Under the pieces are notes generated by a model. It ran no database searches, was not told where the DNA came from, and saw nothing but the letters and a program-made list of their open reading frames with translations. A stretch of 64,000 nucleotides of DNA from Achromobacter spanius. Lineage in GTDB: Bacteria > Pseudomonadota > Gammaproteobacteria > Burkholderiales > Burkholderiaceae_B. Shown piece by piece: positions 24,662 to 33,723 of the stretch. The stretch is from NCBI RefSeq assembly GCF_003994415.1, contig NZ_CP034689.1, positions 6,200,001 to 6,264,000 of the forward strand, given 5' to 3'. Position 1 is the stretch's first letter; the number at the start of each line of letters is the position of its first letter. Both the position numbers and the translations under genes were made by a program.

Positions 24662-26446
24662 CTACGCAAGGCTTGGCGCGGCGTCATGGTGGTGGCTGGC
24701 CAATTGCCGCAGGCGCTCGATGCCGACGGGTTCGGACTTCAGCAAGGGCACGACGGCGTATCGCTTCGCGTGTAGCTTGGCGATGCCGTCCATTTCGCGC
24801 AGTTCATTGAAAGCGCGTTGGCATAGCAAGGCCGATGTCGGTCCCGCCGCGGCGATGCTGCTATTGACCAGCCAGGCCCAGGGCTCGATGCCGGCGCGGC
24901 GCAGGTCTTCCTGAAGAATGGCGGCCTCCAACACGGGCGTGGTCTCCGCCAGGGTGACCAGCAGCACCTTGGTCTGCGTAGGGTCCTGCAATTGCATCAT
25001 CGGCGTGGTGTAGTGGACATTGCTGCCCGACATCTGGCGGGCGATGTCCCGGTGATAGGCGCCGGTTGCATCCAGCAGCAGCAAAGTGTGGCCGGTGGGC
25101 GCGGTATCCATGATGACGAACTTGGTGCCGGCCTCGCGCACGATGCGGGAAAACGCGCCGAAGACGGCAATTTCCTCGGTGCATGGCGAACGCAAATCCT
25201 CTTCCAGCAAGGCCTTCCCGTGCGCGTCCAGCTTGGCGCCTTTGGTCGCCAATATGTACTGCTGGTAGCGCTCGGTTTCGACTCGCGGGTCAATGCGGCT
25301 GACCGTCAGATTGGGGAGCGTGCCTTCCAGCGTACGTGCCAGATGCGCCGCGGGATCCGACGTGGTCAGGTGCACCGCCAGGCCACGTTCCGCAAGGTTG
25401 ACCGCGATCGCCGCGGCCAGCGTGGTTTTGCCCACGCCGCCCTTGCCCATCACCATGACCAGGCCGTGCCCGTCGGCGGCAATGCCATCAACCAGCGATG
25501 CCAGATCAGGGGCTTCGATCTTGGGAACGTCAACACGGTTCGGCTCGTCGGCATCAAGCGCGGCGTCGCTGAGCAGGTGGCGCAAGGCTTCCAGCCCAAC
25601 GACGTTGAAGGCTTTCAAGGTGACCTGGTCCTTGGGCAAGGCCACAAGCGGTGCGGGCATGGCCTCGATGGCGGCCTGCTCTCGTGCATAGACGGCCGCG
25701 GCCAGATCGTCATGCTGGACGGCCGCGGCAGGCAGGACACCATTGATGACCAGGTGCTGCTGCAACAGCCCGATGCCCGCCAGCTCCTGGCTAGTCCGCG
25801 CGGCCTCTTCGAGCGTGGCCCGCTGCGCGCGCGTGACCAGCACCAGGCGCGTGCGTTGCGGGTCCGCCAACGCCGCGACGGCTTCGCGGTACTGGGAACG
25901 TTGCTTTTCCAGGCCGGCCAGCGGCCCCAGGCATGACGCATCGCCTTGGCCAGCATCCAGAAAGCTGCTCCAGGCTCCCGGCAACTGCAACAGGCGGATG
26001 GTATGCCCCGTGGGCGCCGTGTCGAAAATGACGTGATCGAAGTCCGACGTCAGGTTTGAGTCCGTCAGCAAAGACGTGAATTCGTCAAACGCCGCAATCT
26101 CCGTGGTGCAGGCGCCCGACAAGGATTCTTCAATGCCCCGCACCACATCGTCGGGCAAGACGCCGCGCACCGGGTTCACGATTCGGTCCCGGTACTGTTG
26201 GGCCGCGCCTTGCGGGTCAATTTCCAGCGCCGACAGGTTGCGCACGGCGGCAATCGCGGTGATGTGGTTGCCGATATCAACGCCGAATACCTGCCCCACG
26301 TTCGATGCGGGATCAGTGCTGACCAACAGCACACGCCTGCCCTGCTCCGCCAGCAAGACGGCCGCCGCGCAAGCCAGCGAGGTCTTGCCGACTCCGCCTT
26401 TGCCGGTAAAGAAGAAAAACCTGGGAGCTGCATCTAGAAATTTCAT
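24662..26446 (-). CDS. arsA: Arsenical pump-driving ATPase ArsA
   Basis: A 594-residue cytoplasmic ATPase with two homologous halves. Each has a deviant Walker A: FTGKGGVGKTSLA at about 13-25 and VMGKGGVGKTTLAAA in the second half; each also has a DTAPTGHT(I/L)RLL-like signature (FDTAPTGHTIRLLQL and MDTAPTGHTLLLLDA). I chose ATG 26446 (MKFLDAAPRFFFF). Ten nucleotides separate it from arsD. It energises ArsB and receives As(III) from ArsD. Length fits the family (about 583). Confidence 0.96.
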   Translation of the reverse strand: MKFLDAAPRFFFFTGKGGVGKTSLACAAAVLLAEQGRRVLLVSTDPASNVGQVFGVDIGNHITAIAAVRNLSALEIDPQGAAQQYRDRIVNPVRGVLPDDVVRGIEESLSGACTTEIAAFDEFTSLLTDSNLTSDFDHVIFDTAPTGHTIRLLQLPGAWSSFLDAGQGDASCLGPLAGLEKQRSQYREAVAALADPQRTRLVLVTRAQRATLEEAARTSQELAGIGLLQQHLVINGVLPAAAVQHDDLAAAVYAREQAAIEAMPAPLVALPKDQVTLKAFNVVGLEALRHLLSDAALDADEPNRVDVPKIEAPDLASLVDGIAADGHGLVMVMGKGGVGKTTLAAAIAVNLAERGLAVHLTTSDPAAHLARTLEGTLPNLTVSRIDPRVETERYQQYILATKGAKLDAHGKALLEEDLRSPCTEEIAVFGAFSRIVREAGTKFVIMDTAPTGHTLLLLDATGAYHRDIARQMSGSNVHYTTPMMQLQDPTQTKVLLVTLAETTPVLEAAILQEDLRRAGIEPWAWLVNSSIAAAGPTSALLCQRAFNELREMDGIAKLHAKRYAVVPLLKSEPVGIERLRQLASHHHDAAPSLA

Positions 26447-26456
26447 GGCCGTCCCC

Positions 26457-26816
26457 TTAGCAGGTGCGATTGCCGCCACAACAACCCGACTGCGGTTTGG
26501 CGTCGCCGGGGGCTTCGATACCTGTCCATCGCACGAGTTCCTCGCGCGTGGGATATCTGCCCGCCAACGCAATCTCGTTATCAACCAAGGTCAAAGGAAG
26601 CGCTTCCGCGCCCGAGCGCGTCAGAAACGCGCTCACCACCGCGTTCTGCGCAAACGCCAAGGGCTGTTGGGCCAGGTTGAGCCGTTCGATGTTTGCGCCT
26701 TGCCGCTTCGCCCAATCGATGTCGGCCGCACTCGTTACCAAAGCCTGATCCACGTCCAAGCCACACACGCCTGTGCTGCAGCACAGGGCCGGGTCAAATA
26801 TCTGTATGGTTTTCAT
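26457..26816 (-). CDS. arsD: Arsenite metallochaperone ArsD
   Basis: A 119-residue cytoplasmic chaperone that passes As(III) to ArsA. It has the family N-terminus IQIFDPALCCSTGVCG, with the three binding cysteines C12, C13 and C18, and a C-terminal Cys cluster (SGCCGGNRTC). Length matches E. coli ArsD (120). Confidence 0.95.
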   Translation of the reverse strand: MKTIQIFDPALCCSTGVCGLDVDQALVTSAADIDWAKRQGANIERLNLAQQPLAFAQNAVVSAFLTRSGAEALPLTLVDNEIALAGRYPTREELVRWTGIEAPGDAKPQSGCCGGNRTC

Positions 26817-26894
26817 TTTGACGCTCCAAGAATTTTCGAAATATTCGTCAAAAAAAATGGCCCATCGACAGGCGTCATGAGCATTAGCACGGCA
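26817..26894 (-). promoter_or_regulatory. Possible internal ars promoter between arsC and arsD
   Basis: The gap is AT-rich compared with its surroundings. On the minus strand TTGACGAATATTTCG (from 26851) resembles the TTGACGAAT just before the second arsR at 32307, suggesting a shared ArsR operator or -35 element. No clear -10 was fixed. Confidence 0.35.
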
Positions 26895-27401
26895 TTACTC
26901 GGCCGGCTTGCTTTCACCAATCTGCTTCAACTCGCGATGAATCGCTGCCTTATCCAACGCCGCGATGGGCAGGTTGGCAAAAATATTGATGCGGGCGGAG
27001 ATCTGCCGAAAGATCTTTTCGAAGACGCGGCGCTTCTCTTCATCGGTGCCCTCCGCGGCGGCAGGATCTTCAAAGCCCCAATGGGCAGAGATCGGCCGGC
27101 CTGGCCAAACCGGGCAGACTTCGCCGGCGGCGTTGTCGCACACGGTGATGATGAAATCCATCTGGGGTGCGTCCGGCGCGGCGAATTCGTCCCAGCTTTT
27201 GCTGCGCAGTTGCTCTATCGGGTAGTCCAACACTTGCACTCGTTCGATCGCGAACGGATTCACGGTGCCACCCGGATAGCTGCCCGCGCTGTACGCATGG
27301 AAGCGGCCCTTCCCCAGCGTATTGAGCAAGGCTTCCGCCATAATGCTGCGCGCCGAGTTGCCGGTGCACAAAAATAGAACGTTATAGACTTTCTCGGTCA
27401 T
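26895..27401 (-). CDS. arsC: Arsenate reductase, low-molecular-weight phosphatase type
   Basis: A 168-residue arsenate reductase of the LMW-PTPase class. The CX5R active site is FLCTGNSARS with C12 and R18. The redox pair seen in thioredoxin-coupled ArsC is represented by TVCDNAAGEVCPVWPG, and HWGFEDPAA is also conserved. It reduces As(V) to As(III) for export by ArsAB. It is 12 nt after the arsR stop and is unrelated to the glutaredoxin-type ArsC at 33724. Confidence 0.93.
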   Translation of the reverse strand: MTEKVYNVLFLCTGNSARSIMAEALLNTLGKGRFHAYSAGSYPGGTVNPFAIERVQVLDYPIEQLRSKSWDEFAAPDAPQMDFIITVCDNAAGEVCPVWPGRPISAHWGFEDPAAAEGTDEEKRRVFEKIFRQISARINIFANLPIAALDKAAIHRELKQIGESKPAE

Positions 27402-27413
27402 GATGCGGACTCT

Positions 27414-27776
27414 TCAAGAGAGGTTGTTCACGCGCCGCGCGCGAGCGGCTGCATGTGGGGCACAAGCGGTGACGCTTGTCGGGGCACAAGGTTGGCCACC
27501 GCAGCAGTTGTCAGTCAGGTAGGCCAACAGTTCCGCCATCGACTCGAATCGAGCTTCATAGATGACAAACCTTCCTTCCTGCCGCGACGTCAACAAGCCG
27601 GCATACACCAGCTCTTTCAAGTGAAAAGAAAGCGAAGAGGGAGGGATGCCCGTCTTTTCCGATAGTTGGCCGGCAGGCAGACCTTCCGGCCCCGCCTGGA
27701 CCAGCAGGCGGTAGACGGTAAGGCGCGATTCGTGTCCGATCGCGGCGAGGGCTTTGACAGCATCTTTCATTTCCAT
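27414..27776 (-). CDS. arsR: ArsR-family arsenic-responsive repressor
   Basis: A 120-residue winged helix regulator. The HTH is GIPPSSLSFHLKELVYAGLL. A C-terminal cysteine group DNCCGGQPC lies where some ArsR proteins (CC plus one Cys type) bind As(III). It heads the arsCDAB genes and starts 62 nt after the pstB stop, so the ars genes may be read both from its own promoter and from the pst transcript. Confidence 0.93.
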   Translation of the reverse strand: MEMKDAVKALAAIGHESRLTVYRLLVQAGPEGLPAGQLSEKTGIPPSSLSFHLKELVYAGLLTSRQEGRFVIYEARFESMAELLAYLTDNCCGGQPCAPTSVTACAPHAAARARRVNNLS

Positions 27777-27837
27777 TTTTCGATTATCGTGGAATAGTGG
27801 AAGACTGTAAACCCTGATTTAGGGTCGCGGGTGATGG

Positions 27838-28689
27838 CTAGCCGAAGCGGCCGGTGATGTAGTCGGAAGTTTGTTCACGCTTCGGTTTGGTGAACAGGTC
27901 GTCGGTCCGGCCCATCTCGACCAGTTCGCCGGCGCACATGAACCCGGTGTAGTCAGAACAACGCGCAGCCTGTTGCATGTTGTGCGTCACGATCAGGACG
28001 GTGTAGTCCTTCTTCAGCTCGGCAATCAGCTGTTCGATCTTTGCGGTGGAGATCGGGTCCAGTGCGGAAGTCGGTTCATCCAGCAGCAACACGTCGGGGC
28101 TCAGGGCAATTGCGCGGGCGATGCATAGCCGCTGTTGCTGGCCGCCCGACAGCCCCAGCGCGTTCTGCTCCAGCTTGTCCTTGACCTCGTCCCAGAGCGC
28201 GGCGTTGCGCAATGCCGCTTCCACCCTGACGTCCATCTCGGCCTTGGGTAAGCGGTCGTAGTGCCGGATGGCGTAGGCAACGTTGTCGTAGATCGACATC
28301 GGAAACGGGACCGGCTTCTGGAACACCATCCCCACCTTGCTACGCAAGCGGTTGATCGAATACTCGGGGTCCAGAATGTTCTGGTTGTCCAGCAAGACCT
28401 CGCCGCGCGCTTCCAACCCTGGATAAATCGCGTAGATACGATTAAAGACACGCAAGAGGGTCGATTTGCCGCAGCCGGACGGGCCGATCAGCGCGGTAAC
28501 GCGATTGGAAGCCAGTTCGATATTGACGTTGTTCAGCGCCTGGACACCCTTGTAATAGAAGCACAGGTCGCGAGTCACCACTTTCGGCTGCGTCGCGATG
28601 GCCGGATTGTCCAAGGTGGCGCTGCGGGCCGCAATGGCCCCGGCCGCCGAGGAGTTCAATACCGATGACGGGAAAGCAAATTCAGTCAT
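27838..28689 (-). CDS. pstB: Phosphate ABC transporter ATPase PstB
   Basis: A 283-residue ABC ATPase. Walker A GPSGCGKSTLLR, signature LSGGQQQRLCIARA, Walker B LLLDEPTSALDP and the H-loop THNM are intact. An N-terminal extension of about 35 residues precedes the conserved domain. It powers high-affinity phosphate uptake with PstCA. It overlaps pstA by 8 nt. Island-borne copies near ars genes are known from arsenite oxidisers. Confidence 0.95.
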   Translation of the reverse strand: MTEFAFPSSVLNSSAAGAIAARSATLDNPAIATQPKVVTRDLCFYYKGVQALNNVNIELASNRVTALIGPSGCGKSTLLRVFNRIYAIYPGLEARGEVLLDNQNILDPEYSINRLRSKVGMVFQKPVPFPMSIYDNVAYAIRHYDRLPKAEMDVRVEAALRNAALWDEVKDKLEQNALGLSGGQQQRLCIARAIALSPDVLLLDEPTSALDPISTAKIEQLIAELKKDYTVLIVTHNMQQAARCSDYTGFMCAGELVEMGRTDDLFTKPKREQTSDYITGRFG

Positions 28690-29542
28690 GATTCACCTTG
28701 TTGCGTGACAAGATAGCGCGGGAGAGCAGGCTCAGGAGCAGTACGAACATCGTGACGACGAAGGCGCCGGCCCAGGCCAGCGCATGCCAGCTTTCGTAGG
28801 GGCTCATTGCATATTGGAAGATGACGGCGGGCACGCTGGCCATCGGCGCGCTCAGGTCCGCGTTCCAGTATTGGTTGTTCAACGCCGTAAAGAGCAAGGG
28901 CGCGGTTTCACCACTGATGCGCGCCAAGGCCAACAACACGCCGGTCGTGATGCCCGGCAACGCGGCCCGGAACAACACCTGAACCGTCACTTTCCATTGG
29001 GGCACCCCCAAAGCCAACGCCGCTTCGCGCATTTGGCTGGGAACCAGTTGCAGCATTTCGTCGGTGGTACGGACCACAACCGGCAGCACGATGAACGCCA
29101 ACGCGATGGCGCCCGCCCAGCCGGAGAAATGCCCCATTTGCCGGACGACCAGTTCGTAGACGAACAGGCCCAACACGATGGAAGGCGCAGAAAGCAGAAT
29201 GTCGTTCACGAAGCGGATCACCGCGCCGATCCGATGGCGGTTCACGTATTCTGCCAGGTACGTTCCGGCCGCAATCCCGATGGGGGTACCGAGCAGAATC
29301 GCGACCACACTCATCAACAGGCTGCCGAACAAGGCGTTGGCCAAGCCCCCATCGGCGCCCGGCGGCGGCGTCATCTTGAAGATCAGGTCCCATTTAAGCG
29401 CCGCGAAGCCCTTGGTTGCCGTGGTCCACAGGATCCAGATCAACCAGAACAGCCCAAACAGGGTCGCAGCCATCGACAGCGCTACCGACACCAGATTTCG
29501 CGCGGTACGCATGCGTTGCAGACGCAGGCCTTGCGGGGTCAT
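28682..29542 (-). CDS. pstA: Phosphate ABC transporter permease PstA
   Basis: A 286-residue inner-membrane permease with about six membrane segments and the permease EAA-like loop region (EAALALGVPQWKVTVQVLFRAALPGI). It overlaps pstC by 4 nt (ATGA) and pstB by 8 nt. It forms the membrane channel with PstC. Confidence 0.94.
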   Translation of the reverse strand: MTPQGLRLQRMRTARNLVSVALSMAATLFGLFWLIWILWTTATKGFAALKWDLIFKMTPPPGADGGLANALFGSLLMSVVAILLGTPIGIAAGTYLAEYVNRHRIGAVIRFVNDILLSAPSIVLGLFVYELVVRQMGHFSGWAGAIALAFIVLPVVVRTTDEMLQLVPSQMREAALALGVPQWKVTVQVLFRAALPGITTGVLLALARISGETAPLLFTALNNQYWNADLSAPMASVPAVIFQYAMSPYESWHALAWAGAFVVTMFVLLLSLLSRAILSRNKVNHD

Positions 29543-30528
29543 TGCCTTCCCTCCTGACGATTGAGGCGGTTGAGCATCAGTTTGGCAATGGCCAGGACAA
29601 CAAAGGTCACGACAAACAGCAGGAAACCCAGGGCGATCAACGACGACAGGTAGATGTCGGAGTCGGCCTCGGTGAACTCATTGGCGATGGTGGCCGCAAT
29701 GGAATTGCCCGGCTCCAGCAACGAGGGCGTCAGCCGATGCGCGTTACCTAATACAAAGGTCACCGCCATGGTTTCGCCCAGCGCCCTGCCCAACCCCAGG
29801 AATACGCCGCCGATCACCGCCGAGCGCGTGTGCGGCAAGACGATGTTCCAGACGACTTCCCAGGTGGTGGAACCCAGGGCGTAGGCGGACTCTTTCAACG
29901 GGCGGGGCACCGTCAAAAACACTTCGCGCATGACGGATGTGATGAACGGCACCACCATGATGGCCAGCACGATGCCGGCCGTCAGCATGCCCATGCCCAG
30001 AGGCGGGCCGGAAAAAAGCACGCCGATGAAGGGAAGCGCGCCGATGTGTTCGTCAAGCCACGGATTGACGTATTCAGCCATCACCGGCACGAAGACGAAG
30101 AGGCCCCACATGCCGTAGATGATGGACGGGATGCCCGCCAGCAGTTCTATCGCCGACGCTACCGGCTGGCGCAGCCACTTGGGCGCGACTTCAGTCAGGT
30201 AGTACGCAATACCGAAGCTGACCGGTACCGCGATCAGCATGGCAATGAACGCCGTCACCAAGGTTCCGTAGATCGGCACCAACGCGCCAAACTTGTGATT
30301 GACCGCATCCCAATCACTGGACCAGAGAAATTCGAACCCAAAGGTGCTGAAGGCGAGCCTGCCTCCCCACAGCATGGACAGCGCGGCCCCGCTCAGCGAC
30401 ACCAATACAAAAATGCCGGCTACGGCAACAATGCGGCGAAAGACCTTGTCCGAAGACGCATCGCGGCGCGATCGCGACTCCTCGGCCTGGAAATCCAGCG
30501 CGGGGTTAAAACCCGGATTATTCGACAT
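29539..30528 (-). CDS. pstC: Phosphate ABC transporter permease PstC
   Basis: A 329-residue permease with about six membrane segments and the EAA loop KESAYALGSTTWEVVWNIVLPHTRSA, as in PstC. The N-terminus (first 35 residues) is polar. It lies after a strong hairpin that separates it from pstS, which may lower its expression relative to the binding protein. Confidence 0.94.
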   Translation of the reverse strand: MSNNPGFNPALDFQAEESRSRRDASSDKVFRRIVAVAGIFVLVSLSGAALSMLWGGRLAFSTFGFEFLWSSDWDAVNHKFGALVPIYGTLVTAFIAMLIAVPVSFGIAYYLTEVAPKWLRQPVASAIELLAGIPSIIYGMWGLFVFVPVMAEYVNPWLDEHIGALPFIGVLFSGPPLGMGMLTAGIVLAIMVVPFITSVMREVFLTVPRPLKESAYALGSTTWEVVWNIVLPHTRSAVIGGVFLGLGRALGETMAVTFVLGNAHRLTPSLLEPGNSIAATIANEFTEADSDIYLSSLIALGFLLFVVTFVVLAIAKLMLNRLNRQEGRQ

Positions 30529-30562
30529 TTACGTCAACCTGTAAGAACGCAGCCAATTGGCT

Positions 30563-30615
30563 GTCGGTCTCGCCCGGCGGCGCCGATCCTGCAAGCGCTG
30601 CCGGGCGAGACCGAC
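30563..30615 (-). terminator. Long perfect hairpin between pstS and pstC
   Basis: Two 16-nt arms (30563-30578 and 30600-30615) are exact complements around a 21-nt loop. There is no T tract, so it probably acts as an attenuator or 3'-stabilising stem that keeps pstS mRNA in excess of pstCAB, as known for other binding-protein transporter operons. Confidence 0.75.
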
Positions 30616-30623
30616 TCCTGGGA

Positions 30624-31645
30624 TCAACGCTTGATCTGCGCGGCCCAGTAGCTTTCGATCTGGGCAACCAGCTCCTTGGGCAGCGGCACGTAGTCCAATG
30701 CCTCGGCTTCGTGCTGGCCGTTTTCCAGGGCCCACTTAAAGAAGTCCAGCGTGGCGACCGTACGCGCTGCGTCCTTGGGCTGCTTGTACATCATGACAAA
30801 CACCGTTGCCGCGATGGGCCAGGCGTCGTCACCCGGCGCGTTGGTGATCACCAGATGGAAATCCTGCGAGTTCTTCCAGTCGGCGTGCGCGGCTGCGGAT
30901 TGGAACGTCTTGTCACTGGGCACGACGAACTTTCCGTCCGAGTTCTTGACTGCCGCGTAAGACATCTCGTTCTGCAGCGCGTACGCCAGTTCTACGTAAC
31001 CGATCGAATTCTTGATCTGCTTCACGTATGCGGCGACGCCTTCGTTGCCCTTGCCGCCCACACCAACGGGCCACCGTACGGACGTGCCCTCACCCACCTT
31101 GGTCTGCCATTCCGGGCTGATCTTGGACAGGTAGTTGACCCAGTTGAAGGTCGTGCCCGAGCCGTCCGAACGATGCACCACCGTGATCTTTGCGTCGGGC
31201 AGTTTCATCCCCGGGTTCAGATCGGCGATTGCTTTGTCATTCCATTTTTCGATCTTGCCCAGATAGATATCAGCGAGCAAGGGACCGGTGAAGCGCAGCT
31301 TGCCCGGCTCGATGCCGGCGATGTTAACGACGGGAACCACGCCGCCGATGACCACCGGGAACTGGCCCAAACCGGCCTCTGCGAGTTCCTTGGGGGCAAG
31401 GGCTTGTCAGACGCGCCGAAGTCGACCGTACCGGCCTTGATCTGCGCGATACCGCCGCCCGAACCGATCGATTGGTAGTTGATCTTGTTGCCCGTCTTGG
31501 TGTTGTAAGTGTCGGACCACTTCGACAGGATCGGGTAGACGAACGTCGATCCGGCGCCCGTGATATCCGCGGCCTGGGCTGAAACCATGCCGAGTGCGAA
31601 GGAAATGCCCAATCCGGCAGCGTATCTTTTGGCCTGTGCAAACAT
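30624..31645 (-). pseudogene. pstS: Phosphate-binding protein PstS, single-base frameshift
   Basis: From ATG 31645 (GGAGAA upstream) the first frame encodes a signal peptide ending AQA-ADITGAGSTFVYPILSKW and continues to GASDKPLP. The frame then changes: GLGQFPVVIGGVVPVVNIAG to the C-terminus is read one base off. The break lies in a C5 run (G5 on the plus strand near 31391-31396), where TTG-GCC-CCC-AAG would be expected with one more base. Total length 1,022 nt becomes 341 codons with one base added, normal for PstS. As given, the product would be truncated. It may be a sequencing or assembly error. Confidence 0.88.
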
Positions 31646-31744
31646 GCTTATTCTCCACTTGAGGGTGCATTGAGGAAGTCCGTTTGACTCCCTGATCACA
31701 ACATCTCTGTCTGTCGTGATTTATGGAAATAATGAATCAAATTC

Positions 31745-31762
31745 ATTAACGGTTTATGACAG
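31745..31762 (-). promoter_or_regulatory. Pho box upstream of pstS
   Basis: On the minus strand CTGTCATAAACCGTTAAT matches the PhoB consensus (two CTGTCAT-like halves, 11-nt period): the first half is 7/7 and the second 4/7. It is 100 nt before pstS and overlaps the last codons of the ArsR-family gene that ends at 31746. Confidence 0.7.
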
Positions 31763-32195
31763 TTTCCAATTCCTGCCTGCCCCGTCCCGACGTGCCAATG
31801 ACAAGCTCGGCGTCGTCAGGCAAGCAGCCACACGCATGCGTCGCGCAGCAGTCTTCCAGGATGAATTCAAGTAGCCCGTAGATGCCTCCGAGCCGCGCAC
31901 GATAGCGAACGACCTCGCCTGTTCTACTGCCGACGATCAGACCAGCTCTCGCAAGCCCAGCCAAGTGTTGCGACACCGTGCTGCGCGGCCCGCCGACGAC
32001 GGCGGCTATCTTCGCCGCATCCATTCCGCGCGGCTCCTGGCGTATCAACATCCGGAAAATGGCCAAGCGCGTCGAGTGGCTCAGCGCAGTGAACACCGAG
32101 ACAGCTTCCGCTGCATTCGTTGCCGAGGCGATTGGAGAGGCGAGCGCTGAGACCATGGCTTGAGGGCGCCCTGAGGGCCAATCGAGGGTTTCCAT
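31746..32195 (-). CDS. ArsR-family regulator upstream of pstS
   Basis: A 149-residue ArsR-type regulator, or about 136 from an internal ATG. The HTH is VVGGPRSTVSQHLAGLARAGLI, followed by LEDCCATHACGC, a dense cysteine group that could bind As(III). Its sequence is closer to the regulator at 47174 than to the other two ArsR proteins. It heads the pstSCAB-arsRCDAB block and is divergent from the arsR at 32307, with 111 nt between them serving both promoters. Confidence 0.88.
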   Translation of the reverse strand: METLDWPSGRPQAMVSALASPIASATNAAEAVSVFTALSHSTRLAIFRMLIRQEPRGMDAAKIAAVVGGPRSTVSQHLAGLARAGLIVGSRTGEVVRYRARLGGIYGLLEFILEDCCATHACGCLPDDAELVIGTSGRGRQELETVINR

Positions 32196-32306
32196 ATAAA
32201 GTCCATATGTCTTGATTTAACGACATATTGTGCTTGTCACATGACGATTCGATGACAGTCTAAATTTATCTTCTCAACGTTTCAATTATTGTTGTAGTAT
32301 TGACGA
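32196..32306. promoter_or_regulatory. Divergent promoter region between two arsR genes
   Basis: A markedly AT-rich 111-nt gap with several short inverted elements such as CACATGACGATTC and GATGACAGTC. On the plus strand TTGACGAAT overlaps the start of the rightward arsR; the same motif occurs in the arsC-arsD gap. ArsR-type operators are likely here, but exact boxes are not clear. Confidence 0.5.
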
Positions 32307-32630
32307 ATGGATAAAAACACTGCTGTGAGCGTTTTCGAATCTCTTGCCTCCGGCGTTCGCTTGGACATATTCCGTCTTCTCGTGCGCGCCGCTCCAGTCG
32401 GCTGTGTTGCCGGGGAGATCGCGGCGGAATTAAACCTGCCGCCCACTAATCTTTCGTTTCATCTAAAGGCGCTAACGCAATCAGGTCTACTTACCGTAGA
32501 GCAAGAGGGGCGGTACATGCGCTACCGCGCGAATATCGATTTGATGAACGAGTTAGTGAGCTATCTCACTGCGGAATGCTGCAGCGGAATTCCAGCGCCC
32601 TCTTCCTCCGAAACTCTGGGGGCCGCCTGA
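32307..32630 (+). CDS. arsR: ArsR-family arsenic-responsive repressor
   Basis: A 107-residue ArsR protein. The HTH is LNLPPTNLSFHLKALTQSGLL, and LTAECCSG gives the C-terminal vicinal Cys pair. It heads a rightward operon (arsO-like, arsC, arsK-like, arsH) and overlaps the next gene as TGATG. Confidence 0.92.
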   Translation: MDKNTAVSVFESLASGVRLDIFRLLVRAAPVGCVAGEIAAELNLPPTNLSFHLKALTQSGLLTVEQEGRYMRYRANIDLMNELVSYLTAECCSGIPAPSSSETLGAA

Positions 32631-33715
32631 TGTCCGAGGTCGCTCCTGACCGCCATGCGGATGTGGTCATTGTTGGGGGTGGCCAGAGTGCCCTCGCCGT
32701 TGCCTACTTCCTCAGGCGTACCGCTTTAAAGGTGATTCTTCTGGACGCTGGCGCGGGTCCGGGCGGAGCATGGCGGCACGGATGGGAATCGTTGCACCTG
32801 TTCTCACCCGTACAGTGGAGCTCCCTGCCCGGCTGGCCTATGCCCCCGACACAAGGTTACCCGGCGCGAGATCAGGTTATTGAATACCTCGCGCGCTATG
32901 AACAACGATACCGCTTCAAGGTGGAGCGGCCTGTAGCGGTTGCGTCCATCAGCAAGCGGGAGTCAGGATTCTTCGTCGATACTGACAAGGGCGCTTGGCA
33001 TGCCAAGGCCGTAATCAGCGCCACAGGCACCTGGAGCGCTCCATTCATTCCACCGTACGACGACCGGGACGTCTTTCGTGGCGAACAGGTCCATTCCGCG
33101 CACTACCAGTCGCCAGCCCCTTACGCGGGCAAGCGCGTGTTGGTCGTTGGCGGCGGTAATTCCGGAGCACAGATTCTCGCAGAGCTTTCCGAGGTTGCCC
33201 AAACCACGTGGGTAACGTCCACCGAACCGCTGTTCTTGCCGGATGACGTTGATGGACGGGTTCTATTTGAACGCGCTACCGCGCGTTGGCAGGCGATGCA
33301 GTCGGGCAAACAACCCGAAGACCTTCCAGGCGGATTTGGCGATGTGGTCATGGTCCCACCCGTGCGCAAGGCGCGCGAGCGCGGAGTACTGCAATCGGTT
33401 CGCCCATTCTCGCGCTTTACGTGCGATGGCGTCGTGTGGGCCGACGGTTCTTCGTCAGTGGTCGGCGCTGTCGTGTGGTGCACCGGATTCCGGCCTGCAT
33501 TGGCGCATCTCGCCGCACTAGGCATCCTCGACCCCGATGGCAAAGTTCGAGTTTCTGGCACGCAGGCTGCCGATGTTCCAGGCCTGTGGCTCGTCGGTTA
33601 TGGCGAATGGACGGGTTTTGCGTCCGCCACCCTCATTGGCGTCATGCGAACCGCCAAATCCACTGCGGCCGAAGTGGCCGCTTTTGTTGAAACCGCATTT
33701 TCTCTCACCTCCTGA
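32630..33715 (+). CDS. arsO: ArsO-like flavin-dependent monooxygenase
   Basis: A 361-residue FAD/NAD(P)-binding protein. FAD motif: VIVGGGQSALAVAYFLRR; NADPH motif: VLVVGGGNSGAQILAEL; C-terminal GLWLVGYGEW...SATLIGVMRTA. This is the layout of the single-component flavin monooxygenases found in ars operons and named ArsO. Substrate is unproven. I chose ATG 32630, which overlaps the arsR stop. It is placed between arsR and a glutaredoxin-type arsC. Confidence 0.82.
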   Translation: MSEVAPDRHADVVIVGGGQSALAVAYFLRRTALKVILLDAGAGPGGAWRHGWESLHLFSPVQWSSLPGWPMPPTQGYPARDQVIEYLARYEQRYRFKVERPVAVASISKRESGFFVDTDKGAWHAKAVISATGTWSAPFIPPYDDRDVFRGEQVHSAHYQSPAPYAGKRVLVVGGGNSGAQILAELSEVAQTTWVTSTEPLFLPDDVDGRVLFERATARWQAMQSGKQPEDLPGGFGDVVMVPPVRKARERGVLQSVRPFSRFTCDGVVWADGSSSVVGAVVWCTGFRPALAHLAALGILDPDGKVRVSGTQAADVPGLWLVGYGEWTGFASATLIGVMRTAKSTAAEVAAFVETAFSLTS

Positions 33716-33723
33716 TCACACAT

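Noticed and set aside
24992..25936. Plus-strand open frame opposite arsA
   Set aside because: High-GC antisense frame over a certain gene; composition is that of a shadow.
28784..29557. Plus-strand frame opposite pstA
   Set aside because: Arg, His and Gln-rich shadow; pstA is certain.
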